The notes beneath the pieces are model-generated. The model had not been told where the DNA came from. It was given only the letters and a program-made list of their open reading frames with translations, and did not search any database. This document shows, in pieces, positions 1 through 8,503 of a DNA stretch of 64,000 nucleotides. Source of the stretch: Methylosarcina fibrata AML-C10 (GTDB taxonomy: Bacteria > Pseudomonadota > Gammaproteobacteria > Methylococcales > Methylomonadaceae); contig NZ_KB889965.1 of the NCBI RefSeq assembly GCF_000372865.1, positions 3,517,450-3,581,449 on the forward strand, in the 5' to 3' direction. The position numbers and the translations under genes were made by a program. Each line of letters opens with the position of its first letter. The first letter of the stretch is position 1.

Positions 1-649
1 CATCGAGTCCGCCTGTACCCAATAAAGGAGCTTGAAACAATTTCTCAGCTACAATCTGGCAAGCATCGAACCACTCCAGCATAGAACCGGACAACTCATT
101 ACGAAGAGATTGGAGTAAAGTACGTTTAGTCGCTTTTATTTGGTTCTCCAGTTGTTTGACGTATTCTTTTTCTGTTTCCAGTATTGATAATTTCGCTTTT
201 TTCTTACGGTCCAATTCCGCTTTGGCAATTTTGTATCGTGAACGGCAGATATTTAGAGTTGACAACGACTTATTCGCAGCGATTAGCAATAGCGCAGTTC
301 GAATTGGCTCAAAACGCGAATGAATTTCACCGGTATAGAGTGCTACCATCTGGGCACCTTTTCGACTGGAAGCATTATCATCTTCTTGATTGTTCTCATC
401 TTCTCCTTCAAGAAAACCGCCTCTACCGTTCCAGGGCGTAACGATCGGCGTCGGCTGATACTCTTCAAGAAAAAAGCGCAGCAAGGCGTCTTTATCGAGC
501 GTCGTTTTCATGACAAAGCTTTCGTTTTTCCAAAAACCCGTCACCTCCAGGTCTTTTTGTTCCGCCACCAGGCGTAAAATACCCAAGGCCTTCAAGTAAT
601 GCGCCAGTGGCGTCGGTGCACAGCCGTTTAATGCGATTTCATGCTTCAT
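1..649 (-). CDS. csx17: Csx17, large subunit of type I-G CRISPR Cascade (partial, N-terminus only)
   Basis: This is the N-terminal 216 residues of a protein that runs off the left edge. The start is the ATG whose complement is at 647-649 (MKHEIALNGCAPTPLAHYLK). The opening GCAPTPLAHYLKALGILRLV, the LDKDALLRFFLEEYQPTPIV block near residue 55 and the PWNGRGGF motif near residue 75 are family hallmarks of Csx17, the Cas8-like large subunit of type I-G (I-U) effector complexes. The upstream neighbour in the same direction is a Cas3 with a C-terminal HD domain, as expected for this subtype. The 113-bp gap to cas3 holds an inverted repeat. I infer a role in target recognition and recruitment of Cas3. 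The remaining cas genes and the array should lie to the left of the window. Confidence 0.9.
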   Translation of the reverse strand, partial: MKHEIALNGCAPTPLAHYLKALGILRLVAEQKDLEVTGFWKNESFVMKTTLDKDALLRFFLEEYQPTPIVTPWNGRGGFLEGEDENNQEDDNASSRKGAQMVALYTGEIHSRFEPIRTALLLIAANKSLSTLNICRSRYKIAKAELDRKKKAKLSILETEKEYVKQLENQIKATKRTLLQSLRNELSGSMLEWFDACQIVAEKLFQAPLLGTGGLD

Positions 650-683
650 GGATTTCTTTTTCCTACTTGTTGGTTCGTAGTTC

Positions 684-756
684 GTAGGGTGGATAAGCAA
701 AGCGCATCCACCGACGGAGCCTGAAACGGTGGATGCGCTTCGCTTATCCACCCTAC
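684..756. repeat. Inverted pair of GTAGGGTGGATAAGCG-type palindromic repeats
   Basis: Two 29-bp arms at 684-712 and 728-756 are near-perfect inverted copies separated by 15 bp. They could form a long hairpin between the cas3 stop codon (763) and the csx17 start (649). Single copies of the same repeat occur at 3172-3201, 16989-17017 and 54082-54110, so this is a dispersed intergenic repeat family. It may act as a transcription attenuator inside the cas operon. That role is inference. Confidence 0.85.
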
Positions 757-762
757 AGATTT

Positions 763-3114
763 TCATTGTTGTTCCTGATTGGAGGCACGCCAATCGGCGA
801 TGCGTACGAGCGTTTCATACCAAGCCAGGCGAAACGGGCCGTGCTCGGCTAGCAAGCGCTGAGTCCGGTTCGTCCAGGACGGTCCCATCGCTTCGCTTTC
901 GCCGAGTTCCATCACGTCCAAGCGCAGGCGCGTGGCCGGGAGTGTATTGCCGTCGAATGTCAGCGCCGGCAACTCGTCGCCTTCATGTACGCCGCGCGCG
1001 TAGCGCTTGCCGTTCGGCGCTTTTTCGTCCGGCATTGCGCGCAGGCTTATCCGCACCTTGCCGTGGTGAGCGACAATCAAATATGCGATCAAATCATGCA
1101 TCGGCGTTTTTTCGCCGTGTTCCAGCCAGGCCAGCATCGAAGCCAATTCGTGGCGGAAATAAGGGCGCCCGTGCCTGGCGCGCGAAGGCGATTTTGCCCA
1201 GTATTGCAAACGCCGAGGATCGCCTTCCGGCCAATCCTTGTTCAGCTTCAGCGTGGTTTGGAAAACTTCGTGCACCTTGCCGACGTCGTGCCAAAGCGCG
1301 GCAACGACAATCGCCTCGGCGATACCGTCCGGTAAATGGCCAAGCGCAGAGAGCAACGACTCGGCTGCTTTTTTGACGTGAGACAGATGGTCTTCCAGCA
1401 AAATCGGGATGGTTTTTATGCTGTCCGGATCTTTTTGGTAGATTTGATCGTTCGCCGTTTTGTGCCGCAAGACCTCGACCGCCTGTTTGTCGGCGGCGAC
1501 GAAACCCAAGGTCTTGTTGTAACCGCCGTCTTGCGCGCGCAGCAACAATGTTTGGCCGGGATAGACAGCGTTTTGACTCACCGGCTTCCACATACCGGCC
1601 AGACTGTCCCAAACGAAAGCTTTTTTATTTTTGTCTTTCAGGTGATTTTTGATCTGGGTGATCGACGCCGGACACAGTTCGGCCCTATCCGGTTGCGCTT
1701 CCTCGGGTTTATCGCCGTCGAAGTCACGCCAGAAAACGAACAATTGCGGCGTTCCTTCGTCCCGAATATAGAGCGAAACGTCGATGTCGAAGCCGGTCAA
1801 ATCCGGGTCGGTGTTGAACAGGTCAAGAAAATCCTTGCGCCGCAATACGTGGCTCAGCGGCTGTTCGGAGGTCACCGGCGGCAGCCGGCTCAGCGAAGCG
1901 GTTTGCCGTTGCCGCAACGTATCCCGGGCCTGCTCCATTTCGGAATACGAATACGGCGGAGCCGATGCCTCGTCTGCTATGTCCAGCCAGTAAATCGCGG
2001 CCTCGGCATATTCGCCGTAGCGGTTGCAGCGGCCGAAACGCTGCACCAGAGAAGACCAAGGCGCCAATTCGGTAAACAAGGTTTGCGATGAGATGTCCAC
2101 GCCGGCCTCGATGGCTTGCGTGGCGACGATGATGCGGCCCGCCGCCGGCGCCGCCTGTTGTATGGCGTGGTTCAACGCTTTCCGTTCGGCGGCCCGAAAA
2201 CGTGCGTGTACCAGAAGCAATTCCGCGGGAAGCTTGCGTTTTTGCAATAGCCTCGTCAAGTCTTGTGCGCGCTCGACGCTGTTCAATATCGCCAGGGTAT
2301 TCGTGCCGGCTCGGTGCGCGGCAACTATTTCTTGGGCCAGCGTTTCCAGATAAGTCTTGGCATTGGCCTTTTTACTTTCGGCATCGAGTCTTGCCGAGCC
2401 GATTTGAAGTGTTTTTAACGCATTCAGCCGAGTGCCGGCCAGACGTCTGTCCTCGTCGGAGATGTTCAGGGTCGTCGCGCTGTCGAGATAGCCGGCAAAA
2501 TCGACCGTCTTCAGCCAGGTTTTGTTTAATGTCGCGGACAACCATAACGTGCGGGCGCTGCCTGGAACCTGAAGTTGCCGGCGAAACGCTTCCAATTGCG
2601 CCGAGGTACGGAGACCCGCGCCCATCAACTGTACTTCGTCGAAAACCCACAGCGCCTCGTTGTGCAATAACGCAAAATGTACCGGCCATTGGTAGCGGCT
2701 CATGCCATAGCCGCGCATCAACGCGCGCGACAACAGCATGTCCTGGGTGCCGATCCAGATTGCATTCCGTTCCGGGTGCAGCATCCAGGGTTCCAACGCG
2801 TCTTCGCCGCCCATCAGCAAATGCACGGGAATATCGGCCGCATCGCCGCCCAACTGTTCCAGCCATTTGCGAATTTCCGCCACGGTCTGTTCGACCAATA
2901 CCCGCATCGGCAAGCAATAAATGAGACGGCGCGGCGTTTCCGGGTCATTCAACACGATCCGTTTATAGAGCCAAGCCAATGTCACGGCTGCCGTTTTACC
3001 CAAGCCGGTCGGGATTTCCAGAAAATCCGGCCAAGGCTCGTTGCCAAGCCGATCCTGATAGGGATAAGGGGCATCGCGCCCGGTCGCCTGGTTAAAAAAA
3101 TCGCGGTAATCCAT
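763..3114 (-). CDS. cas3: CRISPR-associated helicase/nuclease Cas3, type I-G, with C-terminal HD domain
   Basis: Predicted DNA helicase-nuclease (783 aa) recruited by the type I effector to unwind and degrade target DNA. The helicase core comes first: Walker A TGLGKT at residues 36-41, a DEVQ Walker B motif near residue 160, and later the motif VI-type segment SLVQRFGRCNR. The HD nuclease follows at the C-terminus: HD at 609-610, RHE with His655, the pair His683-His684 in AHHGK, and Asp774 in IADW. In most type I subtypes the HD domain is N-terminal. A C-terminal position is typical of type I-G (former I-U). The gene lies between a WYL regulator upstream and csx17 downstream, all on the minus strand. 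No frame damage is visible and the catalytic motifs look intact. Confidence 0.93.
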   Translation of the reverse strand: MDYRDFFNQATGRDAPYPYQDRLGNEPWPDFLEIPTGLGKTAAVTLAWLYKRIVLNDPETPRRLIYCLPMRVLVEQTVAEIRKWLEQLGGDAADIPVHLLMGGEDALEPWMLHPERNAIWIGTQDMLLSRALMRGYGMSRYQWPVHFALLHNEALWVFDEVQLMGAGLRTSAQLEAFRRQLQVPGSARTLWLSATLNKTWLKTVDFAGYLDSATTLNISDEDRRLAGTRLNALKTLQIGSARLDAESKKANAKTYLETLAQEIVAAHRAGTNTLAILNSVERAQDLTRLLQKRKLPAELLLVHARFRAAERKALNHAIQQAAPAAGRIIVATQAIEAGVDISSQTLFTELAPWSSLVQRFGRCNRYGEYAEAAIYWLDIADEASAPPYSYSEMEQARDTLRQRQTASLSRLPPVTSEQPLSHVLRRKDFLDLFNTDPDLTGFDIDVSLYIRDEGTPQLFVFWRDFDGDKPEEAQPDRAELCPASITQIKNHLKDKNKKAFVWDSLAGMWKPVSQNAVYPGQTLLLRAQDGGYNKTLGFVAADKQAVEVLRHKTANDQIYQKDPDSIKTIPILLEDHLSHVKKAAESLLSALGHLPDGIAEAIVVAALWHDVGKVHEVFQTTLKLNKDWPEGDPRRLQYWAKSPSRARHGRPYFRHELASMLAWLEHGEKTPMHDLIAYLIVAHHGKVRISLRAMPDEKAPNGKRYARGVHEGDELPALTFDGNTLPATRLRLDVMELGESEAMGPSWTNRTQRLLAEHGPFRLAWYETLVRIADWRASNQEQQ

Positions 3115-3171
3115 CGGTGTTTTCCGTCAATGTTTAAAAAACTTTGAAATCTCAAGAGTCGTAAGGTTGAC

Positions 3172-3201
3172 GCTGGATGCGCTACGCTTATCCGCCCTAC
3201 G
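3172..3201. repeat. Single copy of the GTAGGGTGGATAAGCG-type repeat
   Basis: A diverged single arm of the family seen at 684-756, lying between the WYL regulator stop and the cas3 start. Its position inside the presumed cas operon, together with the paired copy downstream, means both intergenic gaps of the locus carry this element. Confidence 0.7.
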
Positions 3202-3253
3202 CATTTTTTACCATAATCACTGTTGCAGAACCTGAGCGTCAGATAAAAAAATT

Positions 3254-4231
3254 TTACTTCAGGTACATCGCCCGCATCTTCTCCACCTGTTCAACAACCG
3301 CCGCCACCAAAAACTCCGGCTCTCTCACCTCCACGTCCGCCCCATATTTCAGAATGTCCATCAACAGTTCCCGATGGTCGTTGAACGGAACGCGCAGCTC
3401 GAAGCGACCGTCGTCGAGCCGTTTCGTCTGCTGTTCGGGATGCCAGTGTTCGTCGGCGATCCAGCGTGCGCGTTCGGCGGAGAAGACCAGCACGGCGGTA
3501 TGCCGGGCGGCGCCGGAGAAAATGCCGTAGGCGGAGGCGAAATAGGTGTGCAGTTCGGATTCGGGCAAGACAATTGCGTCTTCGGGCAGGATTTCGGCGC
3601 TTTCGATTCTGTCGACCGCGAAGATGCGCAGCTCCTCGCGTAAATGACACCACGCATCAAGGTAAAAATTTTCTCTATAGTAGAGTAAGTTTTGCGGGGA
3701 GACGTCGCGGCGGCTATGTTTGTTGCTGCTGCGGGCGCGGTACTCGATGCTGAGGCGTTTGCCGCCGAACAAGGCGGCCGCGGCGTTCAGGAAATGGCGG
3801 CTGTCGCTTAGTCGCCGGCCGCCGACGGTCAGGAATTTGACGTTGGCGAGTTTCGGCTTGGCCGCCTCGGGATGCAGTGCGAGCAACGTTTCGATACGGT
3901 TTTGCAGCAGGCGGATTTGCTCCTGAAGGATGCCGGGGCCGATCCGGGTCAAAAGGTGCTGGCAGATCAAAAGACCGTGCAGTTCGTCGGCGCTGAACCA
4001 AAGCCCGGGCAGTTCGTAGGGACGTTCGCCGCTTGTGCGGTTGTAACGGTAGCCGTTGTGTTTTTTGTTGTATTCGACCGGTGCGCCGAGGTAGTCCTGC
4101 ATTTCTTCCAGTGCCCTTGCAACCGTCGCGCGGGAACATTGCAGTTCCTGCTTCAATGCTTTCATCGAGATCGGCGTTCTGCGATTGATGAAAAGATTGT
4201 GCAGTTTGAAAATTCTGTCGAAGCGATCCAT
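3254..4231 (-). CDS. WYL-domain transcriptional regulator linked to the cas locus
   Basis: A 325-aa regulator. An N-terminal winged helix-turn-helix (about residues 1-60, with the recognition segment LQCSRATVARALEEMQDYLG) is followed by a WYL domain (about 130-220, containing RRDVSPQNLLYYRENFYLDAWC and RIFAVDRIESAEIL) and a C-terminal WCX extension. I chose the ATG at 4231 (MDRFDRIFKLHNLF) because this family starts there. An in-frame ATG exists 10 codons upstream at 4261, where a CTATAGTGA stretch directly before the codon could be a -10 element. WYL domains bind ligands such as nucleic acid or nucleotides and regulate many CRISPR and other defence loci. The position directly upstream of cas3 on the same strand suggests control of this operon, which is inference. 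Confidence 0.88.
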   Translation of the reverse strand: MDRFDRIFKLHNLFINRRTPISMKALKQELQCSRATVARALEEMQDYLGAPVEYNKKHNGYRYNRTSGERPYELPGLWFSADELHGLLICQHLLTRIGPGILQEQIRLLQNRIETLLALHPEAAKPKLANVKFLTVGGRRLSDSRHFLNAAAALFGGKRLSIEYRARSSNKHSRRDVSPQNLLYYRENFYLDAWCHLREELRIFAVDRIESAEILPEDAIVLPESELHTYFASAYGIFSGAARHTAVLVFSAERARWIADEHWHPEQQTKRLDDGRFELRVPFNDHRELLMDILKYGADVEVREPEFLVAAVVEQVEKMRAMYLK

Positions 4232-4261
4232 TACATTTATTCTGAGTGGTTTCGAGCCCAT

Positions 4262-4585
4262 TCACTATAGCAGAGCCTGAGTGGTTGTAGGGCGATTGTA
4301 ATGATCAGGCGCCTGAAAAGGAATGTGGTGGGACCAGGCAGTGAATGAAGTCCGGTTTACTGAACTTTAAATTCTAACGGAGCTAATTTTCTGCCGGTGA
4401 CCGATGGATTTATCTTAAAACGGCAGGATCTATTGCTGTATCCTTTTTATTTCGAGTGCACAACCTGGGTAGGGGCGAATTTATTCGTCTTCGGCGCACA
4501 AAGGACTGGGCGAGTGAATTCGCCCCGACGGTAGGAAAACGCTGTAGTTTCGGAATAACTGGAGAGTTTATGATTTTTCCGGCGC
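4262..4585. other. Intergenic region with a GGGGCGAA-type inverted repeat
   Basis: A gap of about 320 bp between the WYL regulator start and the tamB stop. The only clear structure is an inverted repeat with arms at 4469-4486 (GTAGGGGCGAATTTATTCG) and 4508-4526 (ending GAATTCGCCCC). It belongs to the same GTAGGGGCGAA family as the palindromes inside hsdS and hsdM. It lies between a divergently read promoter region and the 3' end of tamB, so it could help terminate tamB. I see no credible gene. Confidence 0.6.
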
Positions 4586-7500
4586 TTAATCCGCATCTCC
4601 CTCATAATTCAGCTTGATTCTCTGCGATACGCCGGCCTCGGTTTCGACATTCAACGATTCGGTCAGCTTGCGTTTTAAGACCAGCGCAGCCTGATTGTTG
4701 AACAGGCCGACCTTGGCGCCGACGTAGAAATCGGGATTCAAGTATTGGCCGACGGCGACGAGAGTGTCCTGAAGCGTTGCCCCCTCTTTGACTTCGAATT
4801 CGTCGATGCCCAGTTTGTCGGCAAGCCAGGACATTTGGCCGGTGCCGTAAGACAGCGCGGCGGCGGCGATCATGTTGCCTTCGCCTTTGGAAACCTGGCT
4901 CATCGAGCGGCCGGTCACCAGATAGGCCAGAGCTTCCGATTCCGGCAGCGCAGGGTTCGAAGAAATCTTCGCTTGCGGGTTTTTGGCGGGACCGCTCAGC
5001 GCGAGGACGGCGGTCACCTTCTTGTCCCTGGAGACGCGGATGGCTTCGACGTCGAGCCAGGGATTGTCGGGCGGGCCGTTGAACACGAAGCGGCCTTTGC
5101 GCACGGTCAGGTCCTGGCCGTAGCTTTTGTAGGTGGCGTCCTGCATGTCGACGTTGCCGTGCAGGCGCAGTTTCCGATCTTTTTGCACGATTTGCAGTTT
5201 GCCGGTCAGATCGGTTTCCAGGCCGAACCCGGAAAAATGGGTATCCTTGCCGAGGTCGACTTCGACGTCGGCACGGACGTCGACGGGAGCGGCCGCCTTT
5301 TCCCGGCTTTGTTCTCGTCCCACGATGATCTCATCCTCGCTGACCTTGACGCTGCCGGCCGGCAGTTCCTTCAGTTCGATGTCGGCGCTGGCCACCTTCA
5401 CGTTGCCGGTCACGCTGCCCTGGCCGTTGCCGAACGCTATTTTCAATGCCGGCGAAACGCTCACTTGGGCTTCCGGCAGTTTCGCCGCCTGGAACTTTTC
5501 TCCGGTCAGCGTGAGTTCCACGGGCCAGCCGGGCTCCAGCCGGGCGAAGCCGTCCAGGTTGACCACGCCCTGGCCGGATTGGGCGAATCCCTGTATTTTA
5601 AGGCGGCGGCCCCGGTCGTCGGCGGTGGCGGCATCGAGATTGATCTTTCTGAGGCTCAGGCCCAGCTCGGGGATATCCGCGGCGCCGTTGGCCAAGCCTG
5701 CCGAACCTTGCACGACCGGGGTTTCGAGGTTGCCGCGCAGGGCAAGGTCGGCGTGCAGGCGGCCTTTGACGTGAGCCAGTTGCGGCACGAACGCATCCAG
5801 CAGCGCCAGCTCGGCCACCGAGGCGTTCAGTCGGCCGTCGACGGTCTTCGGGGCGGCAGTAGCCAGCCGCAATTGTCCTCGCACAAAATCCTTGCCGGCC
5901 AGGGCCATGTCGAGATCCGCCGAGATCGTTTGCTTGTCGAGCGTGCCGGTCAGCACCGTCGCTCCCAGCACAATGGGTTTCGCCGGAGGCTGTGTTTTGG
6001 CAAGAAGGCGGGTGCCGGCCGGCATCTCGATCCGGTATTGTCCTTTCATCGCCCCTTTTTGTTGCCGGACGTCGGCGTCGGCACGGATCGTCCCGTCGAT
6101 TTCGAGCTGCTCCGGCAGATAAGGCTGCGCCAGTTTCAAAGGGATGGCGGGAGCGTTCAGCGCAAACTGGTAATCGCCGTTGAAGTCGTAGGCGCCGGCC
6201 AGAGTCACCGGAGCGCCGTCGGCCTTCAGGGAGCCCCGAATGCGGATACGGTCGGCCGGCTTGTCGGTAACCGCTTCGACTTCGATGGCATCGATGCGGT
6301 ATGCAGCAATGCCGACGGCGCCGTCGCTCAGGCGGACCAGGCCCCGGATTTCCGGTTTGGCCGGAGTGCCGGCCAGCGTCAGATCGGCTTTCAGATCGGC
6401 CTTGACGTCGGTCAATTGGGGCACGAACGGTTTGATCCAGTCGAACTCGACCATCGAGGCCGTCACCCGGCCGGACAAGGCGGGCTTCTTGCCGGTATTT
6501 ACGCGTAGATTCCCGCGCAGATAATCCCGGCCCGGCAGCGCCAGGTCCAAGTCGGCCGTGACGGTATCGCCGTCGATTTTTCCCGCGAGCGAGGAAGCGC
6601 CGAGCACGAACCGTTGCGGGGCCTGTTCGGTTTGAACGGTGATGGCCGAGCCCGAAGGCAGCGTGATTTGGTAGCGGCCAGCCAGTACGTTCCGCTGTCG
6701 GCGGACGTCGGCGTCGCCGTTGAGATGGCCGCTGACGGCCATGCCTTTGGGCAGAACCGGTTGAGCCAGCGCCAGGGGCATTTCCGACAGTTTGAGATTC
6801 GTATCGAAATCGCCTCCCGCCCGGTAATTGCCCTTGGCGCACAGCGAGGCTTCCTTCCGGATCAGGCAGCCCTGCCCGACGTTCGCGTCGATGCCCGCCG
6901 TCCGGCGGGTGAGGACGAGGTTCCAATGGTCGGCGAGCTGCCAGCGCCCCCAATCGCGGCTGTTCAAATCCAGCCGGGAAAGGCTGCCGCGCCAGGTGGC
7001 GTCTTTCAGGCCGCCGGCGAGCGCGGCGTGGACGTCTCCGTAAGACGACAGGACGGTGGCGGTCAATTGATGCCGCGCCTGGGTGCCGCTGCCGTTGACC
7101 GCGAGCTTCGAGATCGTCAGATTGCCGCTTCGGACGACACCGGCCGAGAGGTCGAGTTTGGACGCCCGGTTCGCTTCGGGATGGTAGTCGATGTCGACCG
7201 CCAGCCGTTCCGCCTGGTGCTGCTCGAAAAGCAGATGCTTGCCTGTGACCTGGAATTGGACGGTGGGATTTTGCCAGCCTCCTTGCATGTGCCCTTGCGC
7301 TTTCAGGCTTCCGCCCAGACCCGGCCACAACTGGTCCAGATTGGGCGCGTCGAGGTCGATCCTGAAATCACTCTGCTCGGGTTCCAGCGTGCCGCCCGCG
7401 GTCAAACGATTGGCGCCCGAAACGAGACGGAGCCGATCGACGTCCAGACGGTTTCCGGACAGGTGCAGCCGGCCCTCTCCCTGAAGCGGGTGGCCGCGAA

Positions 7501-8503
7501 GCTGGCCGGTCAACTGCTCCAGCACCGCGTCAAGCTCCAGCGTTTCGCCTCCCGCCTTGCCGTGCAGCCGGGCCGCCAACGTCACGCGGCCCGGCAGATC
7601 CGGCAGCACGATGGCCGGATTGAAACGATCCAGCACCGCCTCAACGTTAAATGCCGTCATCTCCTTCCAGGAGACCTCGCCGTTTAGCCGAAGAAGGCCT
7701 TCCTTCGATTTCAGCTCCAGAGTCTCGATGGCCATCGATTCCGGATTGCCTTTGCCCTGAAAGGTCAAAGCGGATTCGGGCAGCTCGGGATGGGCCAGGC
7801 TTCCGGTCAGTTTGATTTGGTAGTCGGTAAGCTTTCCGGTGACTTCCAGAGCGCCCCGTTCGCTCCGTACCTGAGGCCGTGCCCCGGTCAGAGGCCATTG
7901 CAGATCGCGCCAGTTCAGGGTCAGATGCAAGGGGAAGCCCTGGCTCAAGGCCATCCGGCCTTGGGCTTCGGCGGCCAGCGGCCGGGCGTCCAGCTTCAGC
8001 AAGGACAGGATGAGCGCATCGTCTTCCGTTCGGGCCGACAGTTGCAGTCTGTCCAGCCGGAAGCTCGCCTGGTTTTGCACCAGCTCGACGTCGGTTACCA
8101 GGACGTTCCGGACGACGATTCGAACCGGCAGAGCGAGCCGGTCGGGCAGTTGCAACGGTGCGGAAGGCTCTTCTTTTCCGCTTTCGGTCAGCCGGACTCG
8201 AATGCCGTGGACGGTAAAATCCTCTATGTCGAGAGTTCCGCGCAGCAGTTCGATCGCATTCCAGTCGAACACGAGACGGTCGACGGCCACCGTTTGCGTT
8301 TCGCTTCGGTACCGGAGCCCGGCGAGTTCGATGCGGTCGAGCAGTCGCCCTTCGATGGCATCGACCGAAGCCGTTCCGGGCGCGGCGGTCAGCGCTTGCT
8401 CCAGCAGCCAGCGGCTGCCGGCTTCGCTGCCGAGGAGGCCGGCCACCGTGCCGGTCACAATCAGCAGCAGTGATAGCACGATGAGCAGGACGCGCAGCAT
8501 CAT
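4586..8503 (-). CDS. tamB: TamB, inner-membrane component of the translocation and assembly module
   Basis: A 1305-aa AsmA/TamB-type protein, close to the roughly 1260 aa of E. coli TamB. One N-terminal membrane anchor (about residues 3-25, LRVLLIVLSLLLIVTGTVAG) precedes a very long, repetitive beta-rich region. The C-terminal TamB domain (roughly 1000-1300) has DVRADVEVDLGKD, then FNGPPDNPWLDVEAIR, and ends in a TamB-type SLNVETEAGVSQRIKLNYEGDAD. TamB bridges the periplasm to TamA and works in outer-membrane protein insertion and lipid transport. The start overlaps the tamA stop (ATGA, 8500-8503), so the two are translationally coupled. A second ATG follows immediately and is an equal alternative start. 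Internal segments such as the DADVRQQ block recur, consistent with repeat expansion. Confidence 0.93.
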   Translation of the reverse strand: MMLRVLLIVLSLLLIVTGTVAGLLGSEAGSRWLLEQALTAAPGTASVDAIEGRLLDRIELAGLRYRSETQTVAVDRLVFDWNAIELLRGTLDIEDFTVHGIRVRLTESGKEEPSAPLQLPDRLALPVRIVVRNVLVTDVELVQNQASFRLDRLQLSARTEDDALILSLLKLDARPLAAEAQGRMALSQGFPLHLTLNWRDLQWPLTGARPQVRSERGALEVTGKLTDYQIKLTGSLAHPELPESALTFQGKGNPESMAIETLELKSKEGLLRLNGEVSWKEMTAFNVEAVLDRFNPAIVLPDLPGRVTLAARLHGKAGGETLELDAVLEQLTGQLRGHPLQGEGRLHLSGNRLDVDRLRLVSGANRLTAGGTLEPEQSDFRIDLDAPNLDQLWPGLGGSLKAQGHMQGGWQNPTVQFQVTGKHLLFEQHQAERLAVDIDYHPEANRASKLDLSAGVVRSGNLTISKLAVNGSGTQARHQLTATVLSSYGDVHAALAGGLKDATWRGSLSRLDLNSRDWGRWQLADHWNLVLTRRTAGIDANVGQGCLIRKEASLCAKGNYRAGGDFDTNLKLSEMPLALAQPVLPKGMAVSGHLNGDADVRRQRNVLAGRYQITLPSGSAITVQTEQAPQRFVLGASSLAGKIDGDTVTADLDLALPGRDYLRGNLRVNTGKKPALSGRVTASMVEFDWIKPFVPQLTDVKADLKADLTLAGTPAKPEIRGLVRLSDGAVGIAAYRIDAIEVEAVTDKPADRIRIRGSLKADGAPVTLAGAYDFNGDYQFALNAPAIPLKLAQPYLPEQLEIDGTIRADADVRQQKGAMKGQYRIEMPAGTRLLAKTQPPAKPIVLGATVLTGTLDKQTISADLDMALAGKDFVRGQLRLATAAPKTVDGRLNASVAELALLDAFVPQLAHVKGRLHADLALRGNLETPVVQGSAGLANGAADIPELGLSLRKINLDAATADDRGRRLKIQGFAQSGQGVVNLDGFARLEPGWPVELTLTGEKFQAAKLPEAQVSVSPALKIAFGNGQGSVTGNVKVASADIELKELPAGSVKVSEDEIIVGREQSREKAAAPVDVRADVEVDLGKDTHFSGFGLETDLTGKLQIVQKDRKLRLHGNVDMQDATYKSYGQDLTVRKGRFVFNGPPDNPWLDVEAIRVSRDKKVTAVLALSGPAKNPQAKISSNPALPESEALAYLVTGRSMSQVSKGEGNMIAAAALSYGTGQMSWLADKLGIDEFEVKEGATLQDTLVAVGQYLNPDFYVGAKVGLFNNQAALVLKRKLTESLNVETEAGVSQRIKLNYEGDAD

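Noticed and set aside
729-2924. Several long plus-strand frames opposite cas3, tamB, mfd and the hsd genes
   Set aside because: They are antisense shadows in GC-rich coding DNA, with arginine- and proline-rich translations and no family resemblance.
1-4231. CRISPR array near the cas genes
   Set aside because: No regularly spaced direct repeats were found in this part of the window. The inverted repeats at 684-756 are dispersed intergenic elements, not CRISPR repeats.
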